This document shows positions 14,219 through 22,135 of a stretch of 35,339 nt of DNA, one piece after another. The stretch spans positions 1 to 35,339 of the forward strand of contig NZ_QJUG01000079.1 of NCBI RefSeq assembly GCF_003426775.1. Reading direction: 5' to 3'. A program made the position numbers and the translations under genes. Below the pieces are notes generated by a model. The model had not been told where the DNA came from, searched no databases, and saw nothing but the letters and a program-made list of their open reading frames with translations. How positions within the stretch are numbered: the stretch's first letter is position 1; every line of letters begins with the position of its first letter. Source of the stretch: Allorhizocola rhizosphaerae (GTDB lineage Bacteria; Actinomycetota; Actinomycetes; Mycobacteriales; Micromonosporaceae).

Positions 14219-15955
14219 TCACGCGCCCAGTTGCTGGATTTTGTCTTTGAACAGTGTTGTGGCGATGGCTGCGCGGTGGGGTTGGCCCTTGAGGAAGGCG
14301 GCCGCGAAGTTCTTGGCCTGCTCGTAGGTGACCTTGCCGGGCATGGGCGGCTCGTTGGGGTCCACGTCGATGTCGACCAGCGCCGGGCCGTCGAAGGCCA
14401 TGGCCTCGCGCAGCGCGGCCTCGACCTCCGAGGCCTTCTCGACCTTCGCGCCGAAACCACCGCACGACCGCGCCCACGCCGAGAAGTCCGGCCGCGGGTC
14501 GCCGAAGCGCACACCGTGCTCGGGATAGCCCAGCGCCATCTGCTCCCACAGGATCATGCCCAGCGAGTTGTTGTTGTTCACGACCACCTTGACCGGCAAC
14601 CCATAGCGGGCGGCCGTGTGGAACTCGGCCATCACCATCGCGAACGCGCCGTCGCCCACATATGCGATGACCTGCCGGTCCGGCTGCGCGAGCGCGATCG
14701 CGTTGGCATAGGGCAGGCCGCAGCCCATCGTCGCGAGACTGCCCGAGTGATGGAACTCGCGCGTGCCCCGGATCGTGAAGTGCCGCGCGGCCCAGCTCAC
14801 CACGGTGCCCGAATCGGTGCACAGCACGGCGTCGTCATCGGCGATGCGGGAGATGACCGAGGCCACGTATTGCGGGGCGATCGGGTCGCGCGACGGCTCC
14901 TCCAGAGCGTCCATTGTGGACCGCCACTGGTCCATCTTCTCGCGGTACGCGTCGAGGCGTGCGGTGGATTCGCGCCTGTTCAGCAGCGGGAGCAGCTCGA
15001 CCAGCGTGCGGCCGACATCACCGGCCACGGGCACGTCGGTGGGCAGGCGGGCGCCTGCGCGCATCGGGTCGAGCTCGATGTGGACGACCCGCGCCGCGCC
15101 GGGCTTGGGAAGGTACTCCACATAAGGAAAATTGGTTCCCAGGAGCAGAAGCGTGTCGGTATCGGCGATGAGATCCTCGCTCGGGCCGGTGCCCAGCAGC
15201 CCGAGGCCGCCGGTGGTCAGCGGGGAGTCGTCGGCCACGACCATCTTGCCAAGCAGCGACTTGATGATCGGCGCGTCGAGGGCCACGGCCGCCCGCTCGA
15301 CCAGCGGCCCGGCGCCGCGCGCACCGACACCCACCAGGATCGTGACCCTGCGGCCCGCGTTGAGCACGTCGGCCGCCCGGCCAAGCTCGTCCGGGGAGGG
15401 GATGCCCGAGGCGGGGACGAAGACCGGCGCAGGCCCGGAAACCGTTGGCGCATCAGCGGTCTGCACATCATTGGGGATGCTCAGATGCGCGACGCCCTGG
15501 CGGGCGTAAGCCGCGCGGATCGCGTTGTCCACGACAAAGGGCAATTGCGCCGGGTTGGTGATGACAAGGTTGTATTCGGCGACATCTGCCAGCAGCCGGT
15601 CGAGGTGGACTTCTTGTTGGTACGAGGTGCCGAGCAGCGATGTCTCCTGCATGCCCGTGATCGCGAGCACCGGGGCGTGGTCCAGCTTGGCGTCATACAG
15701 CCCGTTGGCCAGGTGGATGCCGCCCGGCCCGCTGGTCGCCAGGCACACCCCGATCCGGCCGGTTGCCTTGGCGTGGGCGCACGCCATCAGCGCGGCCGCC
15801 TCCTCGTGATGCACGAGCACGAAGCGCACCCGCTTCTCGTGCCGGCGAAGTCCCTCCATCAACCCGTTGATCCCGTCGCCGGGCAGGCCGAACACCGTGT
15901 CCACACCCCAGTCGGCCAGCCTGCCGATCAAGGCCTCTGCCGCGATTACCGCCAT
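14219..15955 (-). CDS. poxB: ThDP-dependent pyruvate oxidase/dehydrogenase-like enzyme (PoxB family)
   Basis: A 578-aa enzyme with three ThDP-family domains. The PYR domain carries the activating Glu51 in VHHEEAAALMACA; the central FAD/Rossmann-like domain follows (about 190-330); the PP domain near residue 430 carries GDGAFAMVMAEF...VNNNN, the GDG-x-NN diphosphate site. GVDTVFGLPGDGINGLMEGL and SGPGGIHLANGLYDAKLDHAP match pyruvate oxidases and quinone-dependent pyruvate dehydrogenases. Acetolactate synthase-like activity cannot be excluded from sequence alone. It is divergent from phosphoketolase; both enzymes yield acetyl-phosphate or acetate, which suggests overflow or low-oxygen metabolism. 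No clear Shine-Dalgarno sequence precedes ATG 15955. Confidence 0.8.
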   Translation of the reverse strand: MAVIAAEALIGRLADWGVDTVFGLPGDGINGLMEGLRRHEKRVRFVLVHHEEAAALMACAHAKATGRIGVCLATSGPGGIHLANGLYDAKLDHAPVLAITGMQETSLLGTSYQQEVHLDRLLADVAEYNLVITNPAQLPFVVDNAIRAAYARQGVAHLSIPNDVQTADAPTVSGPAPVFVPASGIPSPDELGRAADVLNAGRRVTILVGVGARGAGPLVERAAVALDAPIIKSLLGKMVVADDSPLTTGGLGLLGTGPSEDLIADTDTLLLLGTNFPYVEYLPKPGAARVVHIELDPMRAGARLPTDVPVAGDVGRTLVELLPLLNRRESTARLDAYREKMDQWRSTMDALEEPSRDPIAPQYVASVISRIADDDAVLCTDSGTVVSWAARHFTIRGTREFHHSGSLATMGCGLPYANAIALAQPDRQVIAYVGDGAFAMVMAEFHTAARYGLPVKVVVNNNNSLGMILWEQMALGYPEHGVRFGDPRPDFSAWARSCGGFGAKVEKASEVEAALREAMAFDGPALVDIDVDPNEPPMPGKVTYEQAKNFAAAFLKGQPHRAAIATTLFKDKIQQLGA

Positions 15956-15974
15956 GCGGGCCCCATACCCCGGC

Positions 15975-15980
15975 TAGCGT
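15975..15980 (+). promoter_or_regulatory. -10 box TAGCGT upstream of phosphoketolase
   Basis: TAGCGT is followed by 6 nt and ATG 15987. This places the likely transcription start on the first base of a 7-codon ORF, ahead of the phosphoketolase gene. Confidence 0.5.
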
Positions 15981-15986
15981 GAAATT

Positions 15987-16010
15987 ATGAGCGAGGGCTT
16001 GCCCGAGTGA
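15987..16010 (+). CDS. Leaderless 7-codon ORF ahead of phosphoketolase
   Basis: ATG at 15987 opens MSEGLPE and stops at TGA 16008-16010. It has no Shine-Dalgarno sequence but sits 6 nt after a TAGCGT -10 box, the same geometry as other leaderless starts in this window. It is in a different frame from phosphoketolase and ends 40 nt before that gene's TTG start, which has its own ribosome binding site. It could be a regulatory leader peptide, a translation-priming ORF, or chance. Only its position and promoter geometry support it. Confidence 0.4.
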   Translation: MSEGLPE

Positions 16011-16050
16011 ATCGATAGGCAGGCACGCCCAGCGGAGCGGAGGGAGGCCA

Positions 16051-18306
16051 TTGGACGATGCAGATTTCGAGCTCATCGATGTCTGGTGGCGTGCGGCCAA
16101 CTATCTGACGGTTGGCCAGATCTACTTGATGGACAATCCGCTGTTGCGCGAGCCGTTGCGGCGGGAGCATGTGAAGCCGCGGCTGCTCGGGCACTGGGGG
16201 ACCGGCCCCGGGTTGAACCTGATCTGGGCCCATCTCAATCGGGTGATCAAGGCACGGGACGTGGACGTCATGTTCGTGACCGGGCCCGGGCACGGCGGGC
16301 CGTCGATCGTGGCGAACACATGGCTGGAGGGCCGGTTCAGCGAGTTGTATCCGAGCGTGTCGCGGGATGCGTCCGGGATGGCGCGGTTGTTCCGGCAGTT
16401 TTCGTTTCCGGGCGGCATCCCGAGTCATGTGGCGGCGGAGGTGCCCGGGTCGATCCACGAGGGCGGCGAGCTCGGCTATTCGCTGATGCACGCCTACGGC
16501 GCCGCGCTGGACAACCCGGATCTCGTGGTGGCGTGCGTGATCGGCGATGGCGAGGCGGAGACCGGCCCGCTGGCCGGGTCGTGGTTCGGCAACGTGTTCC
16601 TGAGCCCGGTCACCGACGGGGCGGTGCTGCCGATTCTGCACCTGAACGGGTTTAAGATCGCCAATCCGGCGGTGCTGGCACGGATACCGGATGATGACTT
16701 GGTGTCGCTGCTGCGCGGGTACGGGTACCGCCCGGTGGAGGTGGCCGGCGACAAGCCGCACGAGGTGCATCAGGAGCTGGCCCGCGCGCTGGACTGGGCG
16801 TTCGACGAGATCGGCGCGATCCAGCGGCATGCACGGTCCACAAACGACAACGGGCGGCCGCGCTGGCCGATGATCGTGCTGCGTACGCCGAAGGGATGGA
16901 CCGGGCCGGGTGAAGGCACGGTGCACGCCCACCAGGTGCCGGAGGTGGACATCCCGCACGGGCTGCAGGAGTGGATGCGCTCGTACCGGCCGGACGATCT
17001 GTTCACCGATGAGGGTGTGCCTCGGGTCGACGAGCTGATCCCGGCGCGCCGGATGAGCGCCAGCCCGCACGCCAACGGTGGTGAGCTGTTGCGTGATCTG
17101 GTGCTGCCCTCTCTCGACCCGTATGGCGTGCCGCTCGGTGAATTCGAAGCCACCAAGGTCGCGGGGGAGTGGCTGCGCGACGTCGTGAAGGCCAACCCGG
17201 ATCGGTTCCGGTTGTTCGGGCCGGACGAGGTGGAGTCCAACCGGTTGGGCGCGGTGCTGGAGGCGACCGATCGGGCGTTCACGCTCGACGGCACGTCCGG
17301 GCGGGTGATCGAGGTGCTGTCGGAGCACCTGTGCCAGGGCCTGCTGGAGGGCTACCTGCTGACCGGGCGGCACGGGTTGCTCACGTCGTACGAAGCGTTC
17401 ATCCACATCGTGGATTCGATGGTCAACCAGCATGCCAAGTGGCTCAAGGTATCGCGGGGGATCGCGTGGCGGCGGCCGATCGCGTCGCTGACCTATCTGC
17501 TGTCCAGTCACGTGTGGCGGCAGGACCACAATGGGTTCTCGCATCAGGACCCGGGTTTCATCGACCATGTGGTGAACAAGAAGGCCGAGGTCGTGCGGGT
17601 GTATCTGCCGCCGGACGCCAACACCCTGCTGTCCACTTTGGACCACTGCTTGCGCAGCCGGCACTACATCAACGTGGTGGTGGCCGGCAAGCAGCCCGCC
17701 CCGTCGTGGCTCACGCTGGAGGAGGCGAAGCTGCACTGCCGCCGGGGCGTGGGCATCTGGCAGTGGGCGTCAACCGATGACGGCGGTGAGCCGGATGTGG
17801 TGCTGGCGTGCGCCGGTGACGTGCCCACCCTGGAGACCCTTGCTGCGGCCGATCTGCTGCGCCAGCACCTGCCGTCGCTGCGCGTGCGCGTGGTCAATGT
17901 GGTTGACCTGATGCGGTTGCAGCCACCGTCGGAGCATCCACACGGCATGCCCGATGCGTTGTTCGACACGGTGTTCACCAAGGACCGGCCGGTCATCTTC
18001 GCCTACCACGGCTATCCGTGGCTGATCCACCGGCTCACATACCGGCGCACCAATCACGGCAACCTGCACGTGCGCGGGTACAAAGAGGAGGGCACGACCA
18101 CGACCCCGTTCGACATGGTGATGCTCAACGATCTCGACCGCTTCCACCTCGTGATGGACGTCATCGACCGCGTGCCGGGGCTGTCGGTGCGGGCCGCACA
18201 GCTGCGCCAGCTGATGGAGGACGAACGCCAGCGTTGCCGCGACCACACCCGCGCCACGGGCGAAGACGCCCCGCAGATCCGCGACTGGGCCTGGCCCAGC
18301 CGCTAG
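16051..18306 (+). CDS. xfp: Xylulose-5-phosphate/fructose-6-phosphate phosphoketolase
   Basis: A 751-aa ThDP enzyme of the XFP family (usual length about 790-800). It cleaves xylulose 5-phosphate or fructose 6-phosphate with phosphate to acetyl-phosphate. Landmarks are [40 protein letters not shown], the ThDP motif [14 protein letters not shown] near residue 165, and [18 protein letters not shown]. The start is TTG 16051 with AGGGAGG a few nt upstream; no better start is in frame, so the N-terminus is slightly shorter than usual. The upstream transcript probably begins at the 7-codon ORF at 15987. It is divergent from the PoxB-like gene. Confidence 0.92.
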   Translation: MDDADFELIDVWWRAANYLTVGQIYLMDNPLLREPLRREHVKPRLLGHWGTGPGLNLIWAHLNRVIKARDVDVMFVTGPGHGGPSIVANTWLEGRFSELYPSVSRDASGMARLFRQFSFPGGIPSHVAAEVPGSIHEGGELGYSLMHAYGAALDNPDLVVACVIGDGEAETGPLAGSWFGNVFLSPVTDGAVLPILHLNGFKIANPAVLARIPDDDLVSLLRGYGYRPVEVAGDKPHEVHQELARALDWAFDEIGAIQRHARSTNDNGRPRWPMIVLRTPKGWTGPGEGTVHAHQVPEVDIPHGLQEWMRSYRPDDLFTDEGVPRVDELIPARRMSASPHANGGELLRDLVLPSLDPYGVPLGEFEATKVAGEWLRDVVKANPDRFRLFGPDEVESNRLGAVLEATDRAFTLDGTSGRVIEVLSEHLCQGLLEGYLLTGRHGLLTSYEAFIHIVDSMVNQHAKWLKVSRGIAWRRPIASLTYLLSSHVWRQDHNGFSHQDPGFIDHVVNKKAEVVRVYLPPDANTLLSTLDHCLRSRHYINVVVAGKQPAPSWLTLEEAKLHCRRGVGIWQWASTDDGGEPDVVLACAGDVPTLETLAAADLLRQHLPSLRVRVVNVVDLMRLQPPSEHPHGMPDALFDTVFTKDRPVIFAYHGYPWLIHRLTYRRTNHGNLHVRGYKEEGTTTTPFDMVMLNDLDRFHLVMDVIDRVPGLSVRAAQLRQLMEDERQRCRDHTRATGEDAPQIRDWAWPSR

Positions 18307-18374
18307 CGGCCTCCTTCGCGACGCGGCCTCACGCACGCCGGCGCGCGCAGCGGTCGGTCGGTGATGCGGCCGCT

Positions 18375-18596
18375 CTAGCCAGCTGGCTTCGTCATGTGCC
18401 GATTCATCTCATCGGAAATCGCGTACGCCAACACCTCGCCGACTCGGGCCGTCAAGCCCTGCATCGCCTCCACGAGCATCGTCAGCCCCTGCTGCAACAC
18501 CTCCTGACTCTGCTCCACACGCTCGACCTGCTGCAGCATGGCCGCATCACGCTGCAGCAGGGCCGCCTGACTTTGCCTGTTGCCCGTGAGTTTCAT
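18375..18596 (-). CDS. Small coiled-coil protein of unknown function
   Basis: A 73-aa ORF beginning MKLTGNRQSQAALLQRDAAM. It is rich in Gln, Leu, Met and Glu, with heptad-like spacing across residues 8-50 that suggests an amphipathic helix or coiled coil. Composition is protein-like, unlike the R/G/P-rich shadow frames. AGCAGG precedes ATG 18596 as a weak Shine-Dalgarno sequence. It is divergent from a broken GNAT gene and convergent with phosphoketolase, leaving a GC-rich 68-bp gap with a short AGCGGCC/GGCCGCT dyad. I do not recognise a family. Confidence 0.45.
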   Translation of the reverse strand: MKLTGNRQSQAALLQRDAAMLQQVERVEQSQEVLQQGLTMLVEAMQGLTARVGEVLAYAISDEMNRHMTKPAG

Positions 18597-18631
18597 GACC
18601 TGCTCATGACCAGCAAAGGAGACACCTGACC

Positions 18632-18760
18632 GTGGTGACCGTGGTTCCGGCCAAGCCGGAAGATGCCCGAGCCATTGCCGATCTCATGGAGGAAATCGAC
18701 CGCTTCTACGGCGGCACGGAGTTCGAGCCGGTTGACGAACGGATGCGGCAGATCACCGGG
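18632..18760 (+). pseudogene. Truncated GNAT acetyltransferase, N-terminal remnant
   Basis: From GTG 18632, preceded by AAAGGAG, the frame reads MVTVVPAKPEDARAIADLME then EIDRFYGGTEFEPVDERM. This is the start of an actinobacterial GNAT family that normally runs to about 150 residues. Similarity stops near residue 43; the frame continues to a stop at 18902-18904 but only as antisense of the DUF1918 gene. The acetyl-CoA binding motif and the rest of the fold are absent. It was probably cut by a deletion that joined it to the convergent DUF1918 gene. Confidence 0.6.
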
Positions 18761-18790
18761 CCAAGCCGCGCTTTCGGTGCGACAGCTTTT

Positions 18791-18988
18791 CTAGCCCGCC
18801 TGCTCGGACTGCTCGATGTGGCACTCCGAACCGGGATAGACCAGGGTCTCGCGGTTGCTGTCGACCCATTTGACGGTGTAGGGCGGCGTGCCGTCGGCGT
18901 GTGACACCTCCGAGATGACACCGATCCGCTTCGGGTCGCCGACGTGTACACCCTCCATGATGAGGCGGTCTCCAACCTTGGCGTGCAT
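18791..18988 (-). CDS. DUF1918 domain protein
   Basis: A 65-aa protein, MHAKVGDRLIMEGVHVGDPK onward, with the DUF1918 pattern (VGDRL, RIGVISEV, DGTPPYTVKW, VYPGSE) predicted to form a small beta barrel. Function is unknown. Family members commonly sit beside universal stress proteins, as here (26 bp downstream of the USP gene on the same strand, so likely an operon). ATG 18988 is preceded by AGGGAG. The upstream in-frame extension is not conserved in character and was excluded. Confidence 0.85.
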   Translation of the reverse strand: MHAKVGDRLIMEGVHVGDPKRIGVISEVSHADGTPPYTVKWVDSNRETLVYPGSECHIEQSEQAG

Positions 18989-19013
18989 GGCGTTTCTCCC
19001 TGCTGTGCTTCGA

Positions 19014-19883
19014 CTATCCGCTGTGGACAACGGCCACCGGTCCCGCGGCGTGATGGACCAGCGCCTGGCTGACCGACCCGAGGAGGAGCCCCGTGAAGCC
19101 GCCCCGGCCGCGGCTGCCGATGACGGTGAGCCGGGCGTGCTTCGACTCCTCGATCAGGCTGTGTTCGGGGTTGAGGCTGTGTATTGTCCTCGTCTCCACC
19201 TGCAATTGTGAATGCTTCTTCCGGTACGGAGCCACGGCCGCATCGACGAGTGCCTCCGCGTCGTGGGCGGCCGTGACGTTGGGATCGGGCACCGGGGTCT
19301 CGCCGAACCCCCACGGCTGCGGCCAGTACGCATTGGCCACGACGAGCGGCACGCCCTGCGAGAGCGCCTCCTGCACCGCGAACTGGAGCGCGGCCTTCGC
19401 CGGGTCGGATCCGTCGTAGCCGACCAGAACCGGGCCGTGCTCGGCGTGCGGTGGCCGGAAGACGATGACCGGGTTGTGGGCGTGCGCACTGACCTGCGCC
19501 GAGACCGAACCGATCACCAGTTCGGCGAACCCGCCCAGCCCGCGCGAGCCGACCACGGTCACGGCCGACTCCTGCGTCTCGGCGATGAGCACGGCAGCGG
19601 CCCCGCCCTCACGCATGCGCGGCTCGACTTCGAGGTCGGGGTGCGCCGCGCTGATCCGGTCGGTGATCTCGTCAAGGGTCTGCTGTGCGGCGGTGCGCAG
19701 GTGCTCCTCGGCCACACCGTATCCACCGGTGGCGAACATCGGGCCCAGCCCGTAGTAGAGCGTCTCGAACACGTAGATCAGGCGCAGCGGCGCCCCCCGG
19801 CGCACGGCCAGCGCGGCAGCGTAGTGGGCGGCGGCGGTGCCCTGGTCCGAACCGTCCACTCCGACGGCGATGGGCTTCGACAT
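19014..19883 (-). CDS. Universal stress protein with two Usp domains
   Basis: A 289-aa tandem-domain cytoplasmic protein. Domain 1 (about residues 3-145) starts PIAVGVDGSDQGTAAAHYAA and carries the ATP-binding pattern GSRGLGGFAELVIGSVS. Domain 2 (about 150-289) starts PVLVGYDGSDPAKAALQFA and carries GSRGRGGFTGLLLGSVS. Both keep G-2x-G-9x-G-S, so both may bind ATP. Such proteins in actinobacteria respond to hypoxia or starvation. ATG 19883 (MSKPIAV) is used; ATG 19892, three codons earlier, is possible. It is co-directional with DUF1918 and divergent from the ArsR gene. Confidence 0.88.
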   Translation of the reverse strand: MSKPIAVGVDGSDQGTAAAHYAAALAVRRGAPLRLIYVFETLYYGLGPMFATGGYGVAEEHLRTAAQQTLDEITDRISAAHPDLEVEPRMREGGAAAVLIAETQESAVTVVGSRGLGGFAELVIGSVSAQVSAHAHNPVIVFRPPHAEHGPVLVGYDGSDPAKAALQFAVQEALSQGVPLVVANAYWPQPWGFGETPVPDPNVTAAHDAEALVDAAVAPYRKKHSQLQVETRTIHSLNPEHSLIEESKHARLTVIGSRGRGGFTGLLLGSVSQALVHHAAGPVAVVHSG

Positions 19884-19942
19884 AAGGCCCATCTTGCCGG
19901 TTTTCGCGCTCGCGCGCTCGTCGAGGTACCAGACAAGAAAGG

Positions 19943-19971
19943 TTGTACAAGAGCTCTTGTTAATGCATACT
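19943..19971 (+). promoter_or_regulatory. Promoter with palindromic operator inside the spacer (ArsR autoregulation)
   Basis: -35 TTGTAC (19943-19948) and -10 CATACT (19966-19971) are 17 bp apart. The perfect 14-bp palindrome ACAAGAGCTCTTGT (19947-19960) occupies the spacer. The -10 box ends 6 nt before GTG 19978. A bound ArsR dimer would exclude RNA polymerase. Confidence 0.65.
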
Positions 19972-19977
19972 CGGCAT

Positions 19978-20541
19978 GTGGAACGGACGCGAACCATCAA
20001 GGACTCGGCGGTGCTCGCCGCGCTGGCGCACCCGCTGCGCCGCCGGCTCATGGACGTGCTGCGGGTTTACGGCCCGAGCACGGTCAGCACCCTGGCCGAG
20101 CGGACCGGGCAGGCCGTCGGCAACGTGAGCCATCACCTGAAGGTGCTCGGCGCGAGCGACCTGATCGAAGAGGCGCCGGAGCTCGCGCACAACCGCCGCG
20201 AGCGGTGGTATCGGCTGGTCTCCAGCGGCCTGCGCTGGTCCAGCCGCGACTTCCAGGGCGACCCGGCGTCGGCCGCGCTGGCCGACACGATCCAGGCGAT
20301 GAACCTCGATCAGCACGTGAGCCTGGCGAGGAACTGGCTCGCCAAGCCGGAGGAGGAGAAAGGGGAGTGGGGCGACGTGACGTTCGTGAGCGACAAGTGG
20401 ATCCGGCTGACCCCGCAGGAGCTCGGGCAGATCGGCGAGGAGATCGCCGCGCTGTTGAGCCGGTGGTCCGACCGGCCCGACGACGGGCAGGAGCGCGAGC
20501 CGGTGCTGGTGTTCGCGTACGGGATGCCGGGGCAACCGTGA
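19978..20541 (+). CDS. ArsR-type HTH transcriptional regulator
   Basis: A 187-aa protein with a winged helix at the N-terminus: KDSAVLAALAHPLRRRLMDV, GPSTVSTLAERTGQAVGNVS, HHLKVLGASDLIEE, then RRERWYRLVSSGLRW. The rest is a longer, mostly helical C-terminal domain without Cys metal ligands, so it is probably not a metal sensor. GTG 19978 is chosen because the promoter places the transcript start there (leaderless). ATG 19963 would lie inside the promoter. It overlaps the MFS gene by one base (TGATG), the usual arrangement in which this ArsR subtype controls an MFS exporter. Confidence 0.82.
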   Translation: MERTRTIKDSAVLAALAHPLRRRLMDVLRVYGPSTVSTLAERTGQAVGNVSHHLKVLGASDLIEEAPELAHNRRERWYRLVSSGLRWSSRDFQGDPASAALADTIQAMNLDQHVSLARNWLAKPEEEKGEWGDVTFVSDKWIRLTPQELGQIGEEIAALLSRWSDRPDDGQEREPVLVFAYGMPGQP

Positions 20542-21782
20542 TGACCCCCGATTTCCGGCGGCTGTGGGTCGGCGAGACCGCGAGCAAGCTGGGCAGCAGC
20601 GTCACGAGCGTGGCGCTGCCGCTGGTCGCGGTCACCGTGCTGCACGCCACGACCCTCCAGGTTGGACTGTTGGCCGCGGCCTCGTGGCTGCCGTGGCTGC
20701 TGATCGGGCTTCCGGCCGGCGCGTGGGTCGACCGGCTGCCGCGCCGCCCGGTCATGCTGGCGTGCAACGGGGTGTCGATGGCGACGATGGCCAGCGTGCC
20801 GCTGGCCGCGTGGCTGGGCGTGCTCACCGTTTGGCAGCTGGTCGCGGTGGCCCTGCTGACCGGCGTGGCCAACGTGTTCTTCACGACCGCCTATCAGGTG
20901 TTCCTGCCGTCGCTGCTGCCCGCCTCCCGGTTGCGCGAGGGCAACGCGCGCATGCAGGGCTCCGAATCGGTGACCCAGGTGGCCGGGCCCGGTGTGGCCG
21001 GTCTGCTCGCGTCGGCGATCGGTGTTGTGAATGGACTGTGGGCCGACGTCGCCTCGTTCGCGGTGTCGACCGCCTGCCTGTTGCGCATCAAGACACCCGA
21101 GCAGCGCCGGCCGTATTCGCGCCGCACCACGACGCTGCGGCAGGAAATCGGTGTGGGGCTTCGGTTTGTGGCCCGCGACCCGTACCTGAGAATCCTGACC
21201 CTCTTCGGATCGGTGAGCAATCTGACCATGGTCGGGTACCAATCCCTGCTTGTGGTTTTCCTGGTCCGCATCGTCGGGCTCAAACCGGCCACGGTGGGCA
21301 TGCTCGTCATGGCGATGAGCGTGGGCGGGGTCATCGGCGCGGCCCTGGCCGACCGGATCGCGCGCCGGTTCGGCACCTCGCATGGGGCCCTGCTGTGCCA
21401 GTTCGCTGCGTGCCCGTTCGCGTTGCTGATCCCGTTGACGGCACCGGGTTTGCGGATCGGGTTCGTGGTCGTGGCGGGTGTCGTGATCGGCGCCGGGGTG
21501 GTGGCGAGCAACGTGATCCGCAGCAGCTGGCGCCAGGCCTACACGCCCCGCGAGATGCTCGGCCGGGTGTCGGTGAGCATGCAGTTCCTCAACTTCGGCA
21601 CGATCCCGCTTGGCGCGGTGCTCGCGGGCGTGCTCGGCGAGGCGTTCGGCATCAGGCCCACGATGTGGATGATGACCGTGGGCGTGGCGCTGGCCCCGCT
21701 CATGCTGCTGCTCGGCCCCATGCGCAAACACCGGGACCTGCCGAATTCGGCGGCCGTCGGCTCGGCGGCCGTGGTTTCCTGA
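20541..21782 (+). CDS. MFS transporter (drug/efflux type)
   Basis: A 413-aa major facilitator with about 12 hydrophobic segments. It begins MTPDFRRLWVGETASKLGSS, which is typical of the actinobacterial MFS_3/enterobactin-exporter-like group, and contains GLPAGAWVDRLPRRPVM in the loop 2-3 motif A region. Export of a drug or toxic metabolite is expected; the substrate is unknown. ATG 20541 overlaps the regulator stop codon; GTG 20538 is an equivalent alternative. The partner ArsR probably represses it. Confidence 0.85.
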   Translation: MTPDFRRLWVGETASKLGSSVTSVALPLVAVTVLHATTLQVGLLAAASWLPWLLIGLPAGAWVDRLPRRPVMLACNGVSMATMASVPLAAWLGVLTVWQLVAVALLTGVANVFFTTAYQVFLPSLLPASRLREGNARMQGSESVTQVAGPGVAGLLASAIGVVNGLWADVASFAVSTACLLRIKTPEQRRPYSRRTTTLRQEIGVGLRFVARDPYLRILTLFGSVSNLTMVGYQSLLVVFLVRIVGLKPATVGMLVMAMSVGGVIGAALADRIARRFGTSHGALLCQFAACPFALLIPLTAPGLRIGFVVVAGVVIGAGVVASNVIRSSWRQAYTPREMLGRVSVSMQFLNFGTIPLGAVLAGVLGEAFGIRPTMWMMTVGVALAPLMLLLGPMRKHRDLPNSAAVGSAAVVS

Positions 21783-21787
21783 TCGAC

Positions 21788-22135
21788 GTGTTCAAGTACC
21801 CGCGCACGGCACACCTTGAGGGCTCACGTCTGCAGGCGGGCGACGAGGATCTGGCACAGACGCCGTTCGCGCCGCTGCGCGGGCGGCATCTGGTCGTCGA
21901 AGAGAAGCTCGACGGCGCGAACGCCGGCATCAGCTTCGGGCCCGGCGGGGAGCTTCGGTTGCAGTCGCGCGGGCACTATCTGACCGGCGGCCCGCGTGAG
22001 CGCCAGTTCGCGTTGCTCAAGTCGTGGGCGGCGACGCTCGCACCCCGGCTGTGGCCGGTGCTCGGTGAGCGCCATGTCGTGTATGGAGAGTGGCTCTACG
22101 CCAAGCACCGCGCACGGCCACTCCCGGCGCGGTGA
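21788..22135 (+). pseudogene. RNA ligase family protein, truncated by deletion
   Basis: From GTG 21788 the frame reads VFKYPRTAHLEGSRLQAGDE, then the nucleotidyltransferase motif I VVEEKLDGANAGISF (K-x-D-G with the lysine that would be adenylated), QSRGHYLTGGPRERQFALLK and motif III-like VVYGEWLYAKH. At about residue 107 (nt 22106-22110) family similarity ends abruptly, leaving only RARPLPAR before the stop. Intact relatives run to about 230-250 residues, including motifs IV and V, so this cannot be an active ligase. The point where similarity ends is where the neighbouring kinase reading frame begins in the +1 frame, indicating one deletion through both genes. Confidence 0.7.

Noticed and set aside
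15985-17736. 583-aa minus-strand ORF over phosphoketolase
   Set aside because: Antisense of a clear phosphoketolase; composition is that of GC-rich noncoding frames.
19212-20540. N-terminal extension of the MFS gene through the stress-protein region
   Set aside because: The extended frame runs antisense through the Usp gene and out of frame through arsR. The transporter starts at 20541.
21996-22106. ATG 21996 as the true start of the kinase
   Set aside because: The encoded first ~37 residues (SRCSSRGRRRSHPG...) are an out-of-frame reading of RNA ligase sequence, not kinase.
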